This document shows, one piece after another, positions 53,259-61,256 of a stretch of DNA of 64,000 nucleotides. A program made the position numbers and the translations under genes. Origin of the DNA: Bacillota bacterium (GTDB lineage Bacteria; Bacillota_I; Bacilli_A; RF39; UBA660); contig SVAU01000007.1 in the NCBI GenBank assembly GCA_015059245.1, forward strand, positions 1 through 64,000, written 5' to 3'. Every line of letters begins with the position of its first letter. Positions within the stretch are counted from its first letter, which is position 1. The notes beneath the pieces are model-generated. The model ran no database searches. It was not told the DNA's origin and saw nothing but the letters and a program-made list of their open reading frames with translations.

Positions 53259-54566
53259 TTATCTCTTTTGATAAGTTTTTATCCAGTTGTAGTCTTTGTT
53301 AGGTAGTAACTTACTGAATACTACTTGAGATTCTTTTGTAAATTCTAATGTTTTGTCTTTTAATTTAATATCGCAACTGTCATTATCTACTTTATAGTAT
53401 TTAACGTCACTTGCTTTTACTGCCATATATACGGAGTTAAAATATATTAGATTTAAGAATACATGGAAGTATCCGTTTGCTATCCAAGTAATATATTCTG
53501 CTCCTTCTTTAGTATATACTTTGTCATAATTATCATTTATTCCTAGAACATATTTTAATTCTTTAAATATATGTATATATTCTGGATTATTATTTAATTC
53601 TCTTATAGTTTGAATATCTGATTTTATATTTTCTTTTACTATATTGTTTAGTATTCCATTTATTGAATAATTTAATAATATAAGTAAGAAACAGTTAATT
53701 ATATTAGTTATATTAGATATATCTTCTATTATATTAGTTATTACTATTATAAGAGTTATTGCTATAAGTAGATATATTGTATTATGAATTGATGCATCGA
53801 ATTTTTCTTTTTTTGTAGTATAGTCTTTTTCCATATTCTTTTTTATTTTATGCATGTATATTTCATAATCATTTATATATGTACCTGGATCAAACGATTT
53901 TATGTTTTCTAGTCTTTTATTTTTTATTAATTCATTAAATACTGTTATTGTTTCTGGTTTAAATGTATATAATTCATTATGAGTTTTAAATATTACGTTT
54001 TGATTAGTTGGATCTACTCTAAAGTATCTTATATTTGATACTGAGATTATTTTAGCTTCTGGTTTGTGATTTATTTGAGTATTTAGTAGATATATTTTAT
54101 CTTTGTTTTTATTACTCCATATGAAGTATTCTTCATTATTAGTTGTTCTAATTACTTTGGTACTTGAATTTATATTGTATTTTTCTATTAAATCTAGAAG
54201 TAATGTATTGTAGTAACCTTCTGGACCTGAAATGTATTTTTTGAGTTTTCTTTCATAATCTTCGATACTTCTATATCCGTATTTTCTTATTGCTTCTAGA
54301 TATTCGTTTTTGTCTATTCTAGAAGTAAATAGAAAGTATATTAATAAGTTTAATGATATTAAAGTAATTATAGATATTATGTAACTTAGTATTGTAAATT
54401 CACTTAGTACTAGTATTAATGCTGATATTACTAATGGAATTAAGAAAGTTAATACTGGATATGTATTAGATGTTTTACTATTATTTAAGATAATGTTTCT
54501 ATAGTATTCATCTCTATATTCTTTTATTTCTCTTTCGTATATTTTAATAAATTTCTTAGCATTCAT
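53259..54566 (-). CDS. Membrane protein with two tandem copies of one module
   Basis: 435 aa, not recognised. Each half has a helix pair in the membrane (about 37-82 and 255-300), a helical connector, and a beta domain. Compare VIRTTNNEEYFIWSNKNKDK, IRYFRVDPTNQNVIFKTHNE, FNELIKNKRLENIKSF in the first half with VYTKEGAEYITWIANGYFHV, VKYYKVDNDSCDIKLKDKTL, FSKLLPNKDYNWIKTY in the second. The duplication spans the whole protein. Beta parts may be PH-like cytoplasmic domains. Divergence between halves is high. Confidence 0.75.
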   Translation of the reverse strand: MNAKKFIKIYEREIKEYRDEYYRNIILNNSKTSNTYPVLTFLIPLVISALILVLSEFTILSYIISIITLISLNLLIYFLFTSRIDKNEYLEAIRKYGYRSIEDYERKLKKYISGPEGYYNTLLLDLIEKYNINSSTKVIRTTNNEEYFIWSNKNKDKIYLLNTQINHKPEAKIISVSNIRYFRVDPTNQNVIFKTHNELYTFKPETITVFNELIKNKRLENIKSFDPGTYINDYEIYMHKIKKNMEKDYTTKKEKFDASIHNTIYLLIAITLIIVITNIIEDISNITNIINCFLLILLNYSINGILNNIVKENIKSDIQTIRELNNNPEYIHIFKELKYVLGINDNYDKVYTKEGAEYITWIANGYFHVFLNLIYFNSVYMAVKASDVKYYKVDNDSCDIKLKDKTLEFTKESQVVFSKLLPNKDYNWIKTYQKR

Positions 54567-54622
54567 ACATATTCCTCTATTCTTATATTATTATAATATA
54601 CTTTATATATTTTTGAAAGAAA

Positions 54623-54645
54623 AAACAAGGATTATTCCTTGTTTA
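54623..54645 (-). terminator. Intrinsic terminator of the RDD gene
   Basis: AAACAAGG-AATAAT-CCTTGTTT then T-run on the minus strand. Confidence 0.75.
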
Positions 54646-55210
54646 CTTCGATTACTTTTGTCTTACAAATTATATCATGTAGACTTCTTTCGTCTTCTCT
54701 AAATATTAAGAATGCTATTAATGTAAAAGTTATAGTCAGGGAGATGTTACTTATTATTCCTGAAGCTAGTATCCATTGCTTTTCTTTTAAGGTCATTATT
54801 GCTATTATGGATGCTATTTTAGGAATTAAGTTTGTTAAAATAACACTTCTTAACATAAATAAATGTGGGTTTAGTTCTTTACCCTCTAAAGGTACAACTT
54901 TTATCTTTTGGGCTTTTTTACCTATTGTTTGACCTTTTAATAGATATGCTACTATACCAAAATATGTGAATGTTACAATTCCCTCTATTACAAGACTGTT
55001 TTTAGATAGTTTAGTCATCTTATATAGTATTGTGTACTGATTATTTATTGTTTCTTCAGTTATTTGTTCTGGGATAGTTGTATATTCTTTATAGTATTCT
55101 AGATATTTTTCTTGATCGTATGAAAATACTGGAATCATTAATAATAATGCTGATATTAGATATACTATTCCATAATCTATTATGTATGCAAATACTCTTT
55201 TGATTTTCAT
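54632..55210 (-). CDS. RDD-family membrane protein
   Basis: 192 aa. RDD signature parts: RVFAYIIDYGIVYLISALLL at the N-terminus, QTIGKKAQKIKVVPLEG in the middle, LRSVILTN, and the end DERSLHDIICKTKVI. Three to five helices. RDD proteins are membrane proteins; some are linked to Na+/H+ or solute export, but most roles are unknown. Ribosome site GAGGTGGCAAC. It lies in a run of membrane protein genes but behind its own terminator. Confidence 0.85.
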   Translation of the reverse strand: MKIKRVFAYIIDYGIVYLISALLLMIPVFSYDQEKYLEYYKEYTTIPEQITEETINNQYTILYKMTKLSKNSLVIEGIVTFTYFGIVAYLLKGQTIGKKAQKIKVVPLEGKELNPHLFMLRSVILTNLIPKIASIIAIMTLKEKQWILASGIISNISLTITFTLIAFLIFREDERSLHDIICKTKVIEVNKE

Positions 55211-55247
55211 GTTGCCACCTCGTTTATTATTATAGCAAATATTTTTA

Positions 55248-55349
55248 CTATTTTATTGATTTTTCATAATTTTTAATTTTTTTATACACTAGATAGTCGA
55301 TTATATTTCCTGTTTGACTAAATATTTGCCAAGCTTCTTTACTATTCAT
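55248..55349 (-). CDS. YqzL-like 33-aa protein
   Basis: MNSKEAWQIFSQTGNII followed by DYLVYKKIKNYEK. The W-x-x-FxxTGNIxxYLxYK pattern is that of YqzL-like peptides of Firmicutes (about 45 aa in Bacillus, near recO). Ribosome site AAAGGGTGTAATT. It fills most of the gap between the RDD gene and the Lys-rich gene, so that stretch is not empty. Function unknown. Confidence 0.75.
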   Translation of the reverse strand: MNSKEAWQIFSQTGNIIDYLVYKKIKNYEKSIK

Positions 55350-55495
55350 AATTACACCCTTTCTTTCTAAGAATAACACTCTACCTTTATTCTATAATTA
55401 TTATATCTTGTATATAATATGGGTTCAATATGTAATACGTACATTCGTTCTCTTTTTTTAAAAATGCACCGAAATATCGCGTCAAGTAATAATGT

Positions 55496-55522
55496 AAAAA
55501 AGTAGTCTAATGACTACTTTCT
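55496..55522 (-). terminator. Intrinsic terminator
   Basis: AAGTAGTC-ATTA-GACTACTT then T6 on the minus strand, after the Lys-rich gene. Confidence 0.8.
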
Positions 55523-56668
55523 TCCGTTTGCTTTAAATTCATATAGTATTTTAATATTTCTATGATTTGGTTCAATATTATTAGTTAAATACTTATATTG
55601 GTTTTCGTTTACTATAATAGCTCGACATTCTGTATTATAAAAGTCACTATATAATTTATTAGGATCTTCATGTTCTACATACTTAACACTGTCTAATTTA
55701 GTATCAAGTTTTCTTTTAATGTTTTTACTATTATCTTTTAGTAAACATACTTTTTTATTATTTATATTATATATACTTTTGTTTTGGCCGTTATTGAATG
55801 TAACTACATAGTATGTTTTATATTCATATTCATTTGAATTTAAGTTATTTATAAAGTCATATGTATATTGAATATTATATATACCATATATCATAGCACT
55901 TAGTATTAAGATACTGAATATTTTACCACTTATATATTTAGTATATGAAGTTGCTACTATTATAAGGAATATTGCTATACAACTAACATATATTATTGTT
56001 CCTTTTGAGAAGGCGTTTGTTCTTATTAAACCAATTAGTAATATTATATATGTGATTATTAGTGCTACATTAAATATAATATGAAGATTCTTTTTTAGTT
56101 CATAGAATGCTCTAAGTATTATATTTTTAGGTTTTACTTCTTCTGGTTTTTTATTCTTTTTATCTTTTTTTACATATTTTTTAGGTTTCTTTTCTTCTAC
56201 TTTATTCTTTTTAAATTTAGAGAAGAATCCTTTTACTTTAGTAGATATAGTATTTAATTTTTCTTTTAAGTTGAATTTCTTTTTTTGTGGTTCTTCTAAT
56301 GTATGTTCTTTCTTTTTGATAGTTTCTGGTTCTGTTAGAACTACATTATATTTAACTTTATCTTTATCTACTAGTTGTTTTTCTTTTTTAGGTTTTTCTT
56401 CGTTTTTAATTTTATCTAAAGCGACATTATATTTTACTTCTTCTTTTTTTACTACTTGTTTAGATTTAACTTGTTTTGGTTGCTCCTTTTTTATTTCTGG
56501 TTTATTACTATCTTTCTTTGGAGTATTATTTTTTTTAGGAACATTATTAGTCTTTGGAGTAGTTTTAGTTGCTTCTTTTTTAGTTGTAGAAGTACTATTT
56601 TGAGTATTTTTTATTTTCTTTTTTAGATTTTGTTTACTCTTTTGTGTTTTAGATTTCTTTTTTGCCAT
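55514..56668 (-). CDS. Lys-rich membrane protein with LCP-accessory-like domain
   Basis: 384 aa from ATG 56668 (GGAGTGATTATA). The first 190 residues are extremely rich in Lys, with Thr, Pro and Asn, and probably disordered in the cytoplasm. They contain a repeat around KYNVALDKIKNEEKPKKEKQ and KYNVVLTEPETIKKKE. Three membrane helices follow (about 205-275). A C-terminal outer domain (YKTYYVVTFNNGQNKSIYNI, KVCLLKDN, CRAIIVNENQYKYL) has the pattern of the substrate-binding-like region found before the catalytic domain in LytR-CpsA-Psr proteins. The LCP domain itself is absent. The gene at 57758 has the same outer domain. Confidence 0.65.
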   Translation of the reverse strand: MAKKKSKTQKSKQNLKKKIKNTQNSTSTTKKEATKTTPKTNNVPKKNNTPKKDSNKPEIKKEQPKQVKSKQVVKKEEVKYNVALDKIKNEEKPKKEKQLVDKDKVKYNVVLTEPETIKKKEHTLEEPQKKKFNLKEKLNTISTKVKGFFSKFKKNKVEEKKPKKYVKKDKKNKKPEEVKPKNIILRAFYELKKNLHIIFNVALIITYIILLIGLIRTNAFSKGTIIYVSCIAIFLIIVATSYTKYISGKIFSILILSAMIYGIYNIQYTYDFINNLNSNEYEYKTYYVVTFNNGQNKSIYNINNKKVCLLKDNSKNIKRKLDTKLDSVKYVEHEDPNKLYSDFYNTECRAIIVNENQYKYLTNNIEPNHRNIKILYEFKANGRK

Positions 56669-56780
56669 TATAATCACTCCGTATTTCAATATATAATATA
56701 ACATATTTTCTGTAAAATAGAACCTATTTTAATGTTTTTTTATTTATATTTTTGATACTATATTATTTGAGTTGATTTGA

Positions 56781-57761
56781 GTGAAGAAATTTAATAAATT
56801 AACAATTTTATCTATACTTACTAGTACTGTTATTATGACTTCTTCAGTACCAGTAGATAAAACTACTAATAGTTACATTAGTAGTTATTATGACGTGTTA
56901 TTAGATGATATAACTAGTGAATATGTATTAGTAGATGAAAGAGTTAATTATGTGCCTCAAAATAATTATGTACCTCAAGGTATAGCTTTAGTTGGTGATT
57001 ATTTTTTAACATCTAATTTTGATTATTATAAAGATAAGAATTCTATGATATGTGTAATAGATAAAGATGGTAAGTTAGTACATAAATGTATGTTAGATCA
57101 TGATGCCCATGTAGGTGGAATAGCTTATGATGAAGTTAATGGTCTACTATTTGTTACTGGATATAGTGGTTATATACTTGCTTATGATATTGAAGATATA
57201 TTACATAAAGATAAAGTAACTGCTAAATATAGTAATATAAATGTTGGTGATGGATTATCTAATTATGTATATCCTTGGGTAAATAGTGCTTCTTTTATTA
57301 GTATTCATGATAATGAATTATTAGTTGGTAATTTTTCATTAAGAAATACTGGTAAAGTTAAGAGATATAAATATAGTATTGTTGAAGATGAGATAAAGCT
57401 AGAATATGTTAGTTCTTTTAAGATACCTGATATGGTACAAGGTATTACTTTTTATAAGAAAGATGATAAGGAATATATTATATTTAGTAGATCTTATGGT
57501 AGAGATTGCCCTTCTGTTATGCAGATATTTAGATATAGTGAAGATATAAAGAATTATAGAGATGAAAAGTTAGTTAGCAGTTCTTTAAGATTAGAACCTA
57601 TGTTAGAACAAATTACTTCTAGAGATAATAATATATATGCATTATATGAATCTAATGCTAGACCTTATACAGTTAATCAAGATACTGAGTTTGATTCTAT
57701 ACCTGTTATAGATGCTGATAGTTTAGTTAAAAAGTTAGAATTAAAAATAGATACCGATTAA
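56781..57761 (+). CDS. Secreted beta-propeller-like protein with GTG start
   Basis: 326 aa. The only plausible start is GTG 56781, followed by a signal peptide (KKFNKLTILSILTSTVIMTSSVP) without lipobox. The mature part alternates short strands in blade fashion: VPQGIALVGDYFLTSNFD, SMICVIDKDGKLVHKCML, HVGGIAYDEVNGLLFVTG, and ISIHDNELLVGNF. This resembles a beta-propeller of the SMP-30/lactonase-like or strictosidine type. No catalytic residues are assignable. It is flanked by two minus-strand genes that share an outer domain; its 3' end overlaps one by 4 nt. Confidence 0.7.
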   Translation: MKKFNKLTILSILTSTVIMTSSVPVDKTTNSYISSYYDVLLDDITSEYVLVDERVNYVPQNNYVPQGIALVGDYFLTSNFDYYKDKNSMICVIDKDGKLVHKCMLDHDAHVGGIAYDEVNGLLFVTGYSGYILAYDIEDILHKDKVTAKYSNINVGDGLSNYVYPWVNSASFISIHDNELLVGNFSLRNTGKVKRYKYSIVEDEIKLEYVSSFKIPDMVQGITFYKKDDKEYIIFSRSYGRDCPSVMQIFRYSEDIKNYRDEKLVSSSLRLEPMLEQITSRDNNIYALYESNARPYTVNQDTEFDSIPVIDADSLVKKLELKIDTD

Positions 57762-57774
57762 ATGGTATCTATTA
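57747..57774. terminator. Hairpin between convergent genes
   Basis: AATAGATACC-GATTAAAT-GGTATCTATT at the shared 3' end, weak T-run. Confidence 0.6.
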
Positions 57775-58360
57775 TTTTATTTGTATAAATAATTCTAGTT
57801 TTGCTAGATAAGTCAGTATATTTCTTTAATAATTCATATTCACTTTCATTTAATATAAATGATTGGATTTCTCCATTATTAATAGCATTAGCTAGATCTT
57901 CGATAGTTTTATACTTAATGCATTCTATATTAGTCTTTTGATTTAAATGATAAGCTATATTGTTTTTATTTGTTAAAAGACCAGTTTTCTTACCAGATAG
58001 TTTTTCTAATTCGTTATATGTAGTGTTTTTCTTTTGTACATATAGATTATAAGTAACATATTTATACTCTTTATGTATTATATTTTCTATGTATTTATAT
58101 TCATTATTTAAATTATATATATTATATATTGATACTATATTTAATATTATAGTTATTATTACTCCAGTATTATATATTTTAGATTTTTTACTGAAATATA
58201 GTTTTAATATTATAAATGTAAGTACTATGGTAGATATAGATACTATTATTATTTTAGGTATAGATAGTAAATCTATTATAGATAAACCTAATAGAAACAG
58301 TATTTGTAAGTAGATAAATAACATAATACTTATTGATGATAATATATATTTTTTTATCAT
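57758..58360 (-). CDS. Membrane protein with LCP-accessory-like domain
   Basis: 200 aa. Three helices in the first 85 residues, then an outer domain: YKYVTYNLYVQKKNTTYNEL, LSGKKTGLLTNKNNIAYHLN, ECIKYKTIEDLANAINNGEIQ, SFILNESEYELLKKY. This spacing matches the region between the membrane helices and the LCP catalytic domain in LytR-CpsA-Psr proteins, where it resembles a solute-binding domain. Here the chain ends at that point. So it is either a stand-alone accessory protein or a truncated LCP protein. Start GAAGGGATATAT-ATG. Confidence 0.65.
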   Translation of the reverse strand: MIKKYILSSISIMLFIYLQILFLLGLSIIDLLSIPKIIIVSISTIVLTFIILKLYFSKKSKIYNTGVIITIILNIVSIYNIYNLNNEYKYIENIIHKEYKYVTYNLYVQKKNTTYNELEKLSGKKTGLLTNKNNIAYHLNQKTNIECIKYKTIEDLANAINNGEIQSFILNESEYELLKKYTDLSSKTRIIYTNKIIDTI

Positions 58361-58412
58361 ATATATCCCTTCTTTTGATGGTTATAATAATATATATTAT
58401 GTTTTTTAGCAA

Positions 58413-58437
58413 TAAAAAAAGAGCTATTGCTCTTATT
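58413..58437 (-). terminator. Intrinsic terminator
   Basis: AAGAGC-AATA-GCTCTT then T7 on the minus strand, after the 139-aa gene. Confidence 0.75.
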
Positions 58438-58852
58438 TATCTTGTAACATTTTTAATAAATCTATTTTAAACATATCTTTAGATGCGTTTTGTTTAGAAA
58501 TCATGATACCTTTATATGTTGTTAATTCAGATTTATGTCCTTCTAATAATATATCTGAAGGAGTAATTGTATTTAACATAATTGTTTGTTCATTAACATA
58601 TACTGTATAAATTAATTTAACATCACCATGAACTTGTGAGAACATAGAGTCACTAGGTAATTTTAATTCATAACTTTCAGTACCAGCTTTTTTATTTTGA
58701 CTAGTTAATTCACCAACGAATTTACCATTTCTTAGAGCTGGATAATATTCGAAATTAAGTTTTTTATAAGCAAGCATGTTATATTTCTTTAATGCTCTTT
58801 CTAGTTTTTTAAACTCATTTTCGTTAATATAATCTAAAACATATCCTTTCAT
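58433..58852 (-). CDS. Uncharacterised 139-aa protein
   Basis: Soluble, no signal. N-terminal helix (LDYINENEFKKLERALKKY), then a beta-rich core (FEYYPALRNGKFVGEL, VKLIYTVYVNEQTIMLNTITPSDIL, ELTTYKGIMISK) and a last helix (MFKIDLLKMLQDK). Family not recognised. It is unusual here for its large control region: two 17-nt-spaced promoters and two inverted repeats upstream. Ribosome site AGGGGGTATAATTT. Confidence 0.7.
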   Translation of the reverse strand: MKGYVLDYINENEFKKLERALKKYNMLAYKKLNFEYYPALRNGKFVGELTSQNKKAGTESYELKLPSDSMFSQVHGDVKLIYTVYVNEQTIMLNTITPSDILLEGHKSELTTYKGIMISKQNASKDMFKIDLLKMLQDK

Positions 58853-58885
58853 AAATTATACCCCCTAATTCCTTTTCGTGCTTAC

Positions 58886-58914
58886 ATTGTAGCATTACAA
58901 GGCAAACCAGTCAA
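58886..58914 (-). promoter_or_regulatory. Proximal promoter with overlapping inverted repeat
   Basis: TTGACT (58914-58909), 17 nt, TACAAT (58891-58886), with an extended TGC before it. AGGCAAA (58900-58906) and TTTGCCT (58917-58923) form an inverted repeat flanking the -35. Confidence 0.6.
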
Positions 58915-58957
58915 ATTTTGCCTCAATTTTTGGCTATCTTTAATGGTTTTGGACCTT

Positions 58958-58986
58958 ATTATAGCAATTTCAGGTGGTATAATCAA
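58958..58986 (-). promoter_or_regulatory. Distal promoter
   Basis: TTGATT (58986-58981), 17 nt, TATAAT (58963-58958) with an extended TGC. It is about 70 bp upstream of the proximal promoter of the same gene. Confidence 0.6.
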
Positions 58987-58989
58987 GCG

Positions 58990-59025
58990 TTTTTTAAACA
59001 AAATGGTGTATTTTTGTTTAAAAAA
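58990..59025. repeat. 14-bp perfect inverted repeat
   Basis: TTTTTTAAACAAAA and TTTTGTTTAAAAAA separated by 8 nt. It ends 4 bp upstream of the distal -35, so it could be an operator or UP element, or an end-of-transcript structure. Confidence 0.7.
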
Positions 59026-59033
59026 TAAGAAAA

Positions 59034-59051
59034 AAGGCTTAAATAAGCCTT
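59034..59051 (-). terminator. Terminator-like hairpin, copy A
   Basis: AAGGCTTA-AA-TAAGCCTT after the lipoprotein gene. An identical 18-base palindrome occurs at 60026. Confidence 0.7.
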
Positions 59052-59068
59052 AAAATGTTATATTTCTA

Positions 59069-59971
59069 TTATTCTAGTTCGATTACTGGTCTTATACCGT
59101 ATCTATCTTCTTCATTTAAACTAGTTCCTTGGAACTTGTTTGCGTTTGTAAACACAGTTGAATTTCCTACAACCCATACATAACCGTAAAAGTCTTGGTC
59201 GTTTGTAGATGTACTTGTCCAGTATCCTTGAGTGCTATTATCTTCAATCTTGCATCCGTCTCTTTTGCACCATTTAGTGTAGTCATATAACCAATGGTAT
59301 TTACTATATTCATTGTTTGCAAATTTTTTGCTTGTTTGATTATTTGTATCATAGAAATAGTACTCTCCTGATGTTTTCCATTCTGTATTTCCTGTTGCAT
59401 TTGCTACTTCTATGGCATTAATTAATCTTGCTTTATAACCTTTATAATTAATTGTTCCATATAACGGATCTTTATAATTGGTTGGTGTTTTTGTACCGAT
59501 CCAGTCTTTTGTGTCTTGTTTTAATTGTGCTAATACTGTTGTAGGTTGGGCTTTTTCAGATTTACCAGTATAATTATTGTTCCATTCTATTACTGCTGTA
59601 GTATTATGATCTAATAATAATGTTTTATGGTCTTCTGTTAATGCATAAAATTTTAGGCAACTTGTTTGGTTGTTTGTACCGTTTATTCCATTGTAACCAG
59701 TAGTTGAGTTTTCTGGATGATATTGTGTAGTGTTTTTTGTATTACATAATTTTCCAGTTTTAACATCAAAGTAAACTATGTCTCCGATACTTTTTTTAGT
59801 ATGTTCTTCGATAACTGGTTCTTCTTCCTTATCTTCTTTATTTTCGTCTTTTACAACTTCTTTTTCTTCGTTTATTTGTTCTTTTTCCTTGCCTTCATTA
59901 CTAGTACATCCTGTTGTTAGAGTTAAGATTGCTATTATTATTAGTAATATTGTTTTTAGATTTGTTTTCAT
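59069..59971 (-). CDS. Lipoprotein with DUF6273-like domain
   Basis: 300 aa. Signal peptide ends with lipobox LTTGC (Cys about 22), then an acidic Glu/Lys linker of about 35 residues. The outer domain has IGDIVYFDVKTGKLC, TTAVIEWNNN, KARLINAIEVANATG and the ending GYWTSTSTNDQDFYGYVWVV with YGIRPVIEL. The terminal GIRPVIxL after a Trp/Ser-rich segment is characteristic of the DUF6273/formylglycine-enzyme-like surface domains of gut Firmicutes. Likely surface exposed. Function unknown. Confidence 0.8.
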   Translation of the reverse strand: MKTNLKTILLIIIAILTLTTGCTSNEGKEKEQINEEKEVVKDENKEDKEEEPVIEEHTKKSIGDIVYFDVKTGKLCNTKNTTQYHPENSTTGYNGINGTNNQTSCLKFYALTEDHKTLLLDHNTTAVIEWNNNYTGKSEKAQPTTVLAQLKQDTKDWIGTKTPTNYKDPLYGTINYKGYKARLINAIEVANATGNTEWKTSGEYYFYDTNNQTSKKFANNEYSKYHWLYDYTKWCKRDGCKIEDNSTQGYWTSTSTNDQDFYGYVWVVGNSTVFTNANKFQGTSLNEEDRYGIRPVIELE

Positions 59972-60021
59972 ATTTACACTTCCTTTTGATATTAGTATAA
60001 CATGTTTATTTTAAAAAATAG

Positions 60022-60044
60022 AAAAAAGGCTTAAATAAGCCTTT
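60022..60044 (-). terminator. Terminator-like hairpin, copy B
   Basis: AAGGCTTA-AA-TAAGCCTT then T-run on the minus strand, after the Smr gene. Confidence 0.75.
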
Positions 60045-60312
60045 AAAACTTCAATTCTACTATAGTTTGGCCATCATTCATGCCATCTATATAGTATTTA
60101 GATACGTTTTTATGTTTACGTAAGTGTTCGTGAGTAGCTTTTTTAAGTACTCCACTACCCTTTCCGTGTATTATTATTATATTTTTCTTTTTAAGTATTA
60201 TGTTTTCTCTTATAAAAGCATTAATTGGCGCTATACAAGTTAGAGATGTTTCTCCATGTATGTCTAGATGTGGGAAATGGAATGTGAATGGATCAACTAT
60301 AGTTCTGCTCAT
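60043..60312 (-). CDS. Stand-alone Smr domain protein
   Basis: 89 aa made only of a Smr domain: LDIHGETSLT near residue 16 and IIIHGKGSGVLKKATHEHL at about 47-65, with a final VEL strand. Smr domains are nicking or RNA-cleaving nucleases found at the end of MutS2 and as separate proteins. The LDxHG and HGKGxG motifs are intact. Its start overlaps the PfkB gene by 20 nt, so it is coupled to it. Confidence 0.85.
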   Translation of the reverse strand: MSRTIVDPFTFHFPHLDIHGETSLTCIAPINAFIRENIILKKKNIIIIHGKGSGVLKKATHEHLRKHKNVSKYYIDGMNDGQTIVELKF

Positions 60313-61201
60313 ATAAGTTTGTTATATCCTCTAATGTTGGGATTGAATCTACTGCTCCGACTTCTTGAGTAGCTAATCCTGCTGCAATACATCCTATTTT
60401 AGTAGCTTTTTCGACGTCTCCACCTAATACTATAGTATGAGCAAATGCTGCTCTGAATATTGGACCACATCCATGAGTGTCTTTAACGTCCATTTTAAGT
60501 GCTGGGGTAATCTTAATTTGATTATTTATACTATATAATGCTCCTCTTTCACCTAATGTGATAACAAATTCAGTTTGAATGTATTTTTTCTTTAGTTTTT
60601 GATATACGCTTACTAGTGTTTCAGGGTGTTGAAAGTCAATTCTTTCACTAGTTATTGTTTCAGCAAATTCTCTTGAGCAAATTGCATATTTTACTTTTCT
60701 TACTAATTCAAATACTGGTGCTGTAGGCATTGTAGCATCTAGCACACTTATTGCTTTTGGGAATCTTTCTAAGATATTCTTAGCTGCTGTTGTATCGTAG
60801 CCGTCTACACATATTAGTTCTGGTGTGAAGTCTACGTCACATTTTTTTATTGGCGCATATTTATCTGAAATATTGTATATTGTATTTCTTTTTGTTTGTT
60901 CGTTATTAACTATTACTGATATAGGAGTATCGTTTTCATATGATGGTTCTATATATCTTGTATCAATATGAGCTTTATCTAGTGTTTTTCTTATTCTAGT
61001 ACCATTAACATCGTTACCTAGTACAGTTGATAATGTTACTCCTAGACCCCATTTTGATAGGCATAGAGCCATAATTGATGCTGCTCCTCCTACGTTACCT
61101 TTTCTGTCGAAAAATTCAGTTGTTGAGCCTTCTTGAGGCATTTGTTTAACATTTAAGTTAATATCAAACATTGCTCTTCCTAAACATAATGCTTTTATCA
61201 T
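60293..61201 (-). CDS. PfkB-fold sugar kinase-like protein lacking the catalytic Asp
   Basis: 302 aa from ATG 61201 (AGGTGATTGTA). Ribokinase fold: RAMFDINLNV, GNVGGAASIMALCLSKWG (substrate side), ICVDGYDTTAAKNIL, FVITLGERGALY, then the anion-hole segment DTHGCGPIFRAAFAH at about 240-254. In active PfkB kinases this reads DTxGAGDxFxxG, and the Asp is the catalytic base. Here a Pro is found in its place. The fold is otherwise complete, so this may be a pseudokinase or binding protein, or use another base. It overlaps the Smr gene. Confidence 0.85.
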   Translation of the reverse strand: MIKALCLGRAMFDINLNVKQMPQEGSTTEFFDRKGNVGGAASIMALCLSKWGLGVTLSTVLGNDVNGTRIRKTLDKAHIDTRYIEPSYENDTPISVIVNNEQTKRNTIYNISDKYAPIKKCDVDFTPELICVDGYDTTAAKNILERFPKAISVLDATMPTAPVFELVRKVKYAICSREFAETITSERIDFQHPETLVSVYQKLKKKYIQTEFVITLGERGALYSINNQIKITPALKMDVKDTHGCGPIFRAAFAHTIVLGGDVEKATKIGCIAAGLATQEVGAVDSIPTLEDITNLYEQNYS

Positions 61202-61256
61202 TACAATCACCTTTTATTCTACTATTAATTATAATATAAAAAAGATATGATAGCAA

